In this document: piece by piece, positions 18,316-26,124 of the stretch
Layout of the letters: each line of letters starts with the position of its first letter
How positions within the stretch are numbered: position 1 is the stretch's first letter
Assembly (NCBI RefSeq): GCF_000003605.2
Contig: NW_003151757.1
Location: forward strand, 169,502 to 195,625
Direction: 5' to 3'
DNA from: Saccoglossus kowalevskii
Lineage: Eukaryota; Hemichordata; Enteropneusta; Harrimaniidae
Length of the DNA: 26,124 nt
Made by a program: the position numbers and the translations under genes
Notes under the pieces: generated by a model
The model's database searches: none
Told to the model about the DNA's origin: nothing
Seen by the model: only the letters and a program-made list of their open reading frames with translations

Positions 18316-21300
18316 ATTAAATCTGTGGAGAATATATGGTGTGTAATACGTTCACTACACTGTCGGTAAAGCGCCCGCCATCGATTATGTTTTTAGCAAT
18401 TGTTAGTTGGATTAGTTCAATATCTGATTTCGCTTGTTCGCAAATATTAAGTTCTTTAAACCTGTAACAGGTGAAAGGTTATGCATATAAGTTGAAAGAA
18501 TTGTAATAATTCAGAATATAATATTGTAGAATGTTGTTTAATTGCTTTTCTAATGCGAGATTCATTCCTTCGATACAGCTGACATTTGTGCTCATTTTTT
18601 CAACTATTTATTTATTTTAAGGATACATTAATAGATTATGTCAGGCGAATTTGGGTGTTGTAATATCGTGCAAACATCTAGTTTTAGATGTTGTGCATAT
18701 AAATGTTGTATAATATAATTGATCTATTCGTTATTTTTTTCTGTTTTGAATATGCATCTAATTTAATTATGAACTACATATATTTAGAGTTATTGTTGAT
18801 ATATTCATTTATAAAACTGATTTGTAATGTTCACATAACGAATACAACCAAATCCGAAAACAGATGCATCAAGAGATTGTTAATAAAAATGTACAATTTA
18901 ACTACGTACAAATATGTGTATACGAGGGTACGTGGTGTTGGATATAAGATCTCTTCATGGAGGGTCATATTTTATTGAAATGAATGTGCCCGCATAAATA
19001 TGTGTGTAACTGTGATACAAATGACATAAATGACTCTCAAAAACAGCATAGTTATTTTGTATTTGTTTTTTTGTTTTTTATTTGTTTTTACAACCTTGTC
19101 AAAAAGATGCTATGCTTTCCTGTCGTAGTTCCTTAAAGACGTTTTTGATTTGGATAGACGAAATAAATAAAAAAGAATGTAACAAACTGGCATAACTGCT
19201 CAAAAGTGTTATGTTGCTTAACGACTTCGTTCAGACTGACAACATACATCACAAGGACCCACGTTGACCATGTCGGAGCTGCATTCACTCACTGATGGTG
19301 CCTGAGAAGAAAACGCCAAATAAGTAAATTGAAGGAATAACAAGTCAGTTGGTGGCGCGAATGTTGCAGTGCAACGAATCGAAAGCAATCTAACGCCCAC
19401 CTATGTGTACAGACTAATAGTTTGAATGTAAACAATTGCATACTATACGTGTCACAAATGTAATCTATTGGCTTATGGATATGGTGCTTGAAACGTATTT
19501 GCGTTTTTCTCCACAAAAACAAACTACATCGAATGTGTCTTGTCTTATTCAATGATGTCAAGTCGATGAGCATGCGAAAGACATAAAAACTGCTCTAATC
19601 AAAGTAGTTCCGATAATAGAAGGACAATTTTAGAACATACCATTATTCAATAGTTGACACCTTTTAGACGATTTATTCCGAAAAAGTAATTATTCCAATT
19701 CAAAGACTGACATGTGTACAAATGGTTCAATGAACTGGGAATTGTGACCCAGAAATTATCAACCATCAGTCTAAAGGCGGTTTTTTCGTACATAGACACC
19801 TGTATTTGTTTGACCATAAGATTACAAATGGCTAAGTAGAGGCTTTTTAAATGTCTACAATTCATCAAAATCAAGCATTTCCCTCAGATTTTTGTCAGTC
19901 GGACATCAAGAGTCATTTATGCATGCCATTTTGCTTTTAGCATTAGATTTAAAATGATAAAATGGCAGTCATTTTGTACGAATTAATGCTGTTCCAGACT
20001 CATTTCTCTGATTTACCGTAATAGCAATTCCCAACTAAGTGCTGAATATATATATACAAACCAATTCCATTTCCATAAAATATAAAGTACATTATTTTCA
20101 ATTGATAGTTGTATTGTATGAACCTTATTAATCTGCCAAAACCTATATGATCACGTGTGTCCCACACGCTGTTTGTTTTTTAGAAAGTGAATTAAAAAAA
20201 ATCGTCTGTGACATTTTTAACGACTGTGACAATATTCGATATCCCCTGCTAGGCAGTTCACACTGTATAATTGCTTAGCATATTGTGTTATTTACCAAAT
20301 TCTCGCATCTAATTAAACATTTGTCGTTAACATGTATACTGCTTTAAATATTGATAGAACATACAGTAATCATATTAATGTCATCGCACTTTGAGGTTAT
20401 CTGTGTACATTGTTTACCACGTTGTCCGTTATGCAAATCATGGACAACAATTACAGGCCTTATTGTAGTATGTCCCCAGAGCAAAAAAAAAATCATGGCT
20501 TGTGGAAATGAAACGTATCTACACTTGTCCCAAAATTTGAATCATTATTTATGTGTGGTAAATTGTATAAAAATGTGGAGAAGTAGAGCAATGTTACATT
20601 TTATGAGTAACAATCTTTCCCAACACAACCAGCATTTAAGTGGAACAGCCGGTCGAAATGCAGACAGGTTATTGACATACAGTAAGTTTTGTTGCCAATA
20701 GATATTATTCACTATATATAAATAAATACTGCAATTGTAAAGGTAGGCGAAACGCTTGTGTCATGTAAATCAGATGTAAAACAGATGTCATCGGCTTGTT
20801 TGTCCATTCAGCTCAGATAAATATCCGAATATATATATTTATATGCGTTTGCTTACTAACAGCTAACAATACAAATCGAATTGATTGATTGATCAACCAT
20901 AAACATTAGCACTGCCTCGCTTCAGAATATGCTCTCATTTAATTGACACTACCGGGGGTGCATGACGTGATTGGTTGAAAAACAAATCGTCTCATTTACA
21001 TAAATTAATATTCATGAGCAATGAAAAACTCGTCATTTCAGTGAAACTGTTTCAAATGCTTGACTTATTTTATCACTAAGAGTTGAAATAAATATCGGAA
21101 AACTGATGTAAACGTGTTTTTGAGGCGCGTTTTTGACCAGAATCCAGCAAACTGTTGAAAATAACGACAGGTTTTTCTTTACCGTGATCATAACAAGTTG
21201 CGAAATTCATGGAGAATGCGTACTTTTGCACAACATTTCTCAACATTTGCTCAGTAACTTTTATCAGTGACAAGTTACCTAATTAGTAAGCATTTCGATA

Positions 21301-23161
21301 AGCCACAGTGTGTGTGTGTGTGTGAACGCAATAATAACACGGTAGAACTCAGGCTCCATCAAGAAATTGGGGCGTCAAACTGTTTGTTTTAAGAGCCTGT
21401 GTTTTTTCGACTTCGAAACGCTCCATTCAGATCGGTCGACACCCGCTGTGCCAATCCCCCGGGTCACTAATAAAATGGGGATAACAAAATATGATATAGT
21501 GCTATGACAATATTAGATGGAGAAATTTGCCATGAATTACATTGAACCATGATAAAAAAGAATCATCGGATTGAAAAGAAAGAAAGAGATGAAGAACAAA
21601 CACCCCCCCCCCCGAAATGAACCAAGATGAAACTCAAACCTGGACGTTTTTAATCACAGGCGGATTGATTTATCTTGGTGATTACACCTCGGATAAAGCA
21701 TTGCTACCATAAGGTAACATATCCGTCAGCGTTGCACCCCAAAACACGTTGTCGTGTTAGTTCGTTTGAAGATATTACTGATGCGTCGATAAGTTTGATG
21801 ATCAATAGCCTTCTCCATAATATTAAAATATTTGCCTTTGGTGATCACAACTGCATACAAAGATGGTACTATCAAACTAACAGGGTATCAGATTTGGGAA
21901 GGGCGAAGTTTTCACTGATGGACAGAGTGCAACATTTACATCATGCGTGTTGAAAAGTAATCCTTTGCTGTTGCGATGTATGCAAGACTATGACCAACTT
22001 ATGTTTTTTTAAACATCACTTCACCCATTAACGATCTACCTCTAGACGTGATAATTTCATCTCATTTGTGAAAAATCCGTCGTCAAAACTCTAAATTAAC
22101 CCGGAAGAATAAAACTAACCTTTGCACTAGCAGGGTTGTAACGTTCGGTTGACAAAATGGATGATACAATAGTACATCATACAGCGAATTTCACAAAATC
22201 ATTTTTTTTTTGCTTATTCCGATTACGTAAATTATTTTTGGTGATAACTCCAAAAGATAAGTCCCCAATTTTCAACAGAACAAACTGTTCATTGACCAGC
22301 CTCCAAATATACTAAATTTAACATATAACGTTTATTTATGAAGCCTTTTAAATTATTTATTTATGTCAAGCTCTGTTCGATTCAAACGGAACACAGTACC
22401 GGTCCATCAGCATATTGTGGAACACGGTCCATTCACGTAACAAAAGGTCACAGTTCATGTTGCGTTCGCGCACGATACAAATCGTCATAATGCCATAGAT
22501 TTGATTCGTTATGGGATTAATAATAGTTAATACTCGTTGTATTCCCAAACTTTACCATTAGAACCACCATTTCGACCACTCATGCGCAAGTGATCAGTGT
22601 TTGGGCGAGCGGTCGGTGTTTTCAATAAGCGAGCGAGAAAAGAAAGCGGTAAAAATGTGGTGGTTTTCCAGTCGGAAAATTAAGCAATAAGCGGGCGATG
22701 AAAAAGCGATAAAATAGGGAAAAATGAGTACTTTAACCCGTGAAGACCTGATAGGAAAAGTTGGTAGTACACGCGGGGAGGGAGTCGAGAGAGGGAACAG
22801 CCAACACGCCTTTACGAGGAAAACGTGTATTTACGTTATTGCATATAATATTAGGGTTTGAGAGATGCTGAATCCAATTCAAAAAAGTACACTAAATGAA
22901 CCGAAAAACGGGCGGTAGAGACACACCCATGCTGAATTTGATTTGCAAGTACTTAATCCATTTTAACACCTTGTTTACTCTATTGACATTGCCTGTTTAC
23001 CCTACAGGTTTAGTAACTGATAAGCCGTGTCGACACGGATTAAAAATCAGCTGTAAGCAAACATTTTCATATGAAGTTGGATCATTTCAATCAAGACTCG
23101 ATCATATTCATATAAACAATTTTATAATTGTATATATTTATTATTATTGTATGAACTGTAT
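18316..23161. other. Intergenic region between gene A and gene B, no gene seen
   Basis: Open frames here (for example 20351-20701, 21675-21953) have no recognisable domain and no support from flanking splice sites. Simple features are a GT run near 21308-21323 and a poly-C tract near 21603-21613. A short ATG-initiated frame of 46 codons starts near 22724 after a purine-rich stretch, unsupported. Confidence 0.45.
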
Positions 23162-23545
23162 ATATTATGAAGTTATTACGAGGATACTGCGAAGTTTGCA
23201 CGAAGACAGTACAGCGGTGTATCGACCGACGTGTAGCGGGTGTCGATGTGACGGCGTACTGTCTGAATGTATATATCCGAGTATTATACATCTTTTTCTC
23301 CCAGGAATACATCATGGGAATGCCGAAATCCAAACGTTTATAATAGATTGAGCAAACTTCTTTGTGTGGGGTCCGGTCAAACCCTGTGGCAGCCATGTTT
23401 TTTTTTGTATTATTAGAAGACGCTTACTCCCGTAATCGTTCCATATTTGGAATTCCCGTTTTCTAATATGACAGGATGAAAATACCCAGTGCAATACCGC
23501 ACGCTGTAACTTATGTCGTTACGGTGACATATGTATAATAATTAT
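23162..23545. repeat. Dispersed repeat, copy 2 (partner 10305-10720)
   Basis: Same order of blocks as copy 1: gttattacgaggatact..., gcacgaagacagtacagcg, atacatcatgggaatgcc, cgttccatatttggaattc, cacgctgtaactta. It lies about 440 bases upstream of the gene B start codon. Confidence 0.85.
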
Positions 23546-23984
23546 ATATATTGTATAACAGAATCAACACAATTTTTATTTAATAACTAATAAAGCATAA
23601 CGTAAAGAGTTACGTGATGGCATTTCAGTAAAACATGTCAAGACAGACAGACAGTTTGAATGCAGTTTATTAACAATCGCTTGTTCAATTATCATCTATA
23701 CATTGCATTATGCAAAACCTTTGTTTATACTTTATTTGACGGAAGTTTCAATGTTTTGTTTAAACATGTTTACCTCATTCTCACATTCGACGAGTGTATT
23801 ACTTGCTGTTAGTGTTGTAATGCACGAATTCAAGCGAATTCAGAAGTGCATCATTTCACCTGCTTATTTATGGGGAGACGTGGGAGTTTGACATTTGATA
23901 GTCCTACGAATTTGCATACAGACGGTATTTCTTTTCAATAAGAAGATTATCTATTTTACTCCCTTTTGCATAAGCGTACTCAAC

Positions 23985-24052
23985 ATGGCGGAGGAAGGCG
24001 AGACTAATGGTACATCTTCACTGGAGGATATCACTGACAATGCAGAAGATAT
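23985..24052 (+). CDS. Gene B exon 1, start codon and acidic cytoplasmic tail
   Basis: ATG in a good Kozak context (A at -3, G at +4); donor gtgagt after 24052, phase 2. It reads MAEEGETNGTSSLEDITDNA then E-D. Eight of the first 22 residues are acidic and none is basic. The upstream 100 bases show no clear TATA box, and the transcription start cannot be placed. Confidence 0.75.
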
Positions 24053-25572
24053 GTGAGTACATGAAAGTGGGATGACCCGGCACAACATGCACAACAACGG
24101 CACAACAATTATATGCTTACACACATGTTTAAACCATCGACTGAAGTGCAAATTATTCAGGCACCTCCGCCAGCCATATTCATGTAAAACAAGTGATTGA
24201 CTAATGTGTTTAACGGTTTGTGATGGATTTTGTGTCGATCAGGCTTACTATTGAACCAAAATGTCCTTTCTCCCAAGATTAGTTAGCAAAGGAGTATGAC
24301 ATGGTTCAATGTTTTCATGACGATCTATTTCCGATTCACCGATACATCAATGTTACTGACCTATCAACAAGCTATACTGTTTACTACAAAACATTTCCCG
24401 GGCGATAATAACTTGAACACATTAACATAGTAAGACACATAGTATTCTTTTTTTAAATATGGGCAACGTGGCTACAGCTGATTGCTGAAGTGCCAGTGTG
24501 TATTAGTGAGCAACGTGTTGGTGACCGAAGAAGTGAATTATGCCATGTGTCATATGAACAAAACTCGTTAACATTCATTTACGTGGAACACATATCAATC
24601 ATTTCACGTTCTTAATATAACTGATACAAGTATTAAACTATATTCATTCTTTGTTGACAGATGGAAATATTTTAAAAAAGGGCTGAAAGAACTCGTAAGT
24701 CTAAGTGTAACCCATATTAAGTATCTTAAACATAACTTACATGATCAAAGTCAAATATTGTTGCCATATTTGATTTGTTTTACATAAATGTTATACACAG
24801 CAAAAGCCAAGAACACAATAATTGTTATTATCTTTAATTATTTTTATTTATTAATTGGAATTTAACTGTCATATATTCAGGACATATTTGCGATGGTTAT
24901 CAGTTATTTGTTGGTGTTATGAAATTTCACTCACTGAACTGTGGCTGTTACTACTCGTATTTCCGCTTCCCCATTCTGAAACGATCATGTCTGAATATGT
25001 TCTGCCATTTTCCTTCCCAGAGTTGTGATTGAACAATTAGTATAATATATATGCTCTTATCGAGTTTTCCTGATTTAAAGGGCGGTGGTCGTCCGCCACG
25101 CATGCGCGAGATATGGGTTTCATATAAACAAAGATGGCGGCTTTGACTGGTGTGCATACCAACGAATACAAACTGAGAGGTTACCAAGCTTTAATTAGAT
25201 CATTTTTTGTAATTGAAAGGTATTGAAGGGATCATAGACAGTAATTAGTGCAAGCCGCGCCAGGTTAAAACTCGTACTCATAATTTCATTGGAAGAGCGC
25301 ATTGGATTGCGGACAAATCTATGTTTATCAACACATATGTTGCGCAAACGTAGCGCGGCGACTACCGCCTTTTAATTTTATTTTTTTGTTTTTGTAAAAA
25401 CCGTTGCAGCGAGAGCGTTGCAATTGTTGCAAGAATGCCTCCACAACCAATGTTGCTACAGCAACAGCTGCCGCCGTGGTTCTTGTTGCGGTTATCGCTG
25501 GCATTATTGTTGCAGTTGTACTTGTCACTGGTACAACTGCAGAAATTTCAAGTAACGTAACAAACACTGCAA
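23985..25572 (+). CDS. Gene B: 5' part of a type II membrane protein, probable paralogue of gene A (runs off the right edge)
   Basis: Three exons (23985-24052, 24661-24694, 25410-25572) join in frame (phases 0-2, 2-0, 0-1) to give 88 residues. The order is an acidic N-terminal tail, a basic segment with W-K-Y-F-K-K, a C-N-C-C cluster (possible palmitoylation), a transmembrane helix at about residues 54-74, and a Thr/Ser-rich start of the ectodomain with N83-V-T. Basic residues lie before the helix and there is no signal peptide, so the N-terminus should be cytoplasmic (type II). The last exon ends in phase 1, as needed for phase 1-1 stalk exons like those of gene A. Membership in the same lectin family is inferred; no CTLD is inside the window. 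Confidence 0.75.
24053..24660 (+). other. Gene B intron 1
   Basis: 608 bases, GT-AG, no feature seen inside. Confidence 0.6.
24661..24694 (+). CDS. Gene B exon 2, basic juxtamembrane segment (34 nt)
   Basis: Acceptor ttctttgttgacag, donor gtaagt. The first base completes Ile, then it reads WKYFKKGLKEL. It is a micro-exon, identified because it links exon 1 (phase 2) to the transmembrane exon (phase 0) without a stop. It supplies positive charge on the cytoplasmic side of the helix. Confidence 0.7.
25075..25375. mobile_element. TTAA-flanked MITE, copy 2 (293 bp element)
   Basis: TTAA at 25075-25078 and 25372-25375. The left end is agggcggtggtcgtcc; the right end reverse-complements to aaggcggtagtcgcc. 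It belongs to the same family as 14155-14287 by its ends but has a longer interior. It sits in gene B intron 2, ending 34 bases before the transmembrane exon. Confidence 0.8.
25410..25572 (+). CDS. Gene B exon 3, Cys cluster, transmembrane helix and stalk start (163 nt)
   Basis: Acceptor tttttttgtttttg...ccgttgcag, donor gtaagt. Protein residues 35-88: R-E-R-C-N-C-C-K, then a hydrophobic run AAAVVLVAVIAGIIVAVVLV (residues 54-73), then T-G-T-T-A-E-I-S-S-N-V-T-N-T-A. The run is long enough for one membrane span. On the opposite strand the same bases give an open frame with low-complexity Ala/Thr; that is a shadow. Confidence 0.8.
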
Positions 25573-26040
25573 GTAAGTAGTTCATTACAACTTTTCCGTA
25601 CAGTAAAATCGACAACAAATATCAATTTTAAACTATTTATGTAAATAATGTTATCACAAATGTACAGATGCTAAAATAAATAAGCAATTATTTCTGGTGA
25701 AAGATTGAATGCTTCTAAATAAGCCCTAACAAGTAGAGAGAAGTGGACCGTAACTCGATTTCCGATATCAAAAAAACTGAATTTACATCCTAGTAAACAG
25801 TCATCAAATCACGTGTTGCACTTTGTATTTAAAAATATGATCGTATGAATAGTTGTCTATAGACTGTCTTTACATATATGAGGGTTAAAAAAACACCTGT
25901 TCGAAAAATACTACTTCTACTGGCCTACTAGTATCAAAAATGTATTCTACATTAACAAGTCGATGCCTAGATGGCTATCATGAACATATAAACTGACTTT
26001 TGAATTTGAGTTGTTCTACGAAGTTCGTCGGTCGAGTAAC
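25573..26040 (+). other. Gene B intron 3 (start), right part uncertain
   Basis: Begins with consensus donor gtaagt. No acceptor with a convincing stalk exon is seen before the minisatellite at the right edge. Confidence 0.45.
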
Positions 26041-26124
26041 AACACGAGACACCACACGAGTCATCACACGAGTCATCACACGAGTCATCACACGAGTCAC
26101 CACAAGATTCACAACACGAGTCAT
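26041..26124. repeat. 12-bp minisatellite, seven units, cut by the window edge
   Basis: Units based on cacacgagtcat: three exact copies in the middle and four variants at the ends. All three forward frames are open (T-R-V-I, H-E-S-S or H-T-S-H repeats). One is Thr-rich, so a coding role in the gene B stalk is possible but no good acceptor precedes it. Confidence 0.9.

Noticed and set aside
20351..20701. 116-codon open frame between the genes
   Set aside because: No recognisable domain, ordinary composition for random AT-rich sequence, and no supporting exons nearby.
22724..22864. Short frame starting M-S-T-L-T-R-E-D-L-I-G-K
   Set aside because: Only 46 codons, no donor that leads to a recognisable exon, no homologue known to me.
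22896..23351. 151-codon open frame, the longest in the window
   Set aside because: Its second half runs through the dispersed repeat also found at 10305-10720, where the frame is not conserved; chance ORF.
25328..25618. Reverse-strand open frame rich in Ala and Thr
   Set aside because: Shadow of the gene B transmembrane exon on the + strand, which has proper splice sites and phase.
26041..26124. Possible CRISPR-like array
   Set aside because: 12-bp units directly adjoining with no spacers, in animal DNA; a minisatellite.

Overview
The window is animal nuclear DNA from an unidentified invertebrate. It is AT-rich, its genes are split by GT-AG introns, and it carries many short non-coding repeats and miniature inverted-repeat transposons. 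I cannot fix the phylum from sequence alone. The gene style (a lectin-like receptor with a Thr/Ser-rich stalk made of many tiny phase 1-1 exons) would suit a cephalochordate, hemichordate or lophotrochozoan with an expanded C-type lectin family. None of the long single-frame ORFs is a gene by itself. The coding content lies in small exons that had to be recognised by splice sites, phase and mutual similarity.

Gene A (+ strand; first visible exon at 466, stop codon at 18292-18294; its 5' end lies left of the window) encodes a Thr/Ser-rich stalk followed by three tandem C-type lectin domains (CTLDs). Eight stalk exons (466-543, 1900-1989, 2632-2685, 3584-3661, 5004-5075, 5477-5548, 6341-6451, 7757-7825) are all phase 1-1. 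Each CTLD is built from a 316-nt exon, a 66-nt exon and a short linker exon: 8082/9303/9733, 11428/12731/13435 and 16167/17671/18273. In the first two units this makes a 429-nt (143-residue) phase 1-1 cassette. The third linker is replaced by a terminal exon with a stop codon overlapped by AATAAA. A stalk exon sits between CTLD1 and CTLD2 (10740-10796). A similar one before CTLD3 (15835-15905) has lost one base and is out of frame. Without that exon the visible reading frame is 646 residues.

From about 18.3 to 23.98 kb I see no convincing gene; this intergenic stretch holds one large dispersed repeat copy. Gene B (+ strand, ATG at 23985, running off the right edge) starts a second protein: an acidic N-terminal tail, a basic segment, a Cys cluster, one transmembrane helix (about residues 54-74) and the beginning of a Thr/Ser-rich ectodomain that ends in phase 1. 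This is a type II membrane-protein head, and it fits as the start of a neighbouring paralogue of gene A. By inference it suggests what gene A's missing N-terminus looks like.

The non-coding sequence holds duplicated intron blocks, a TTAA-flanked MITE family (two copies, one ending 34 bases before the transmembrane exon), a 128-bp element with perfect 23-bp inverted repeats inside a 0.4-kb dispersed repeat, a 117-bp tandem repeat, a long (TA)n microsatellite and a 12-bp minisatellite at the right edge. The main points of interest are the cassette-built tandem lectin gene, the altered calcium-site residues shared by all three CTLDs, the uneven similarity between the copies, and the frame-breaking deletion with an upstream acceptor that could restore frame.
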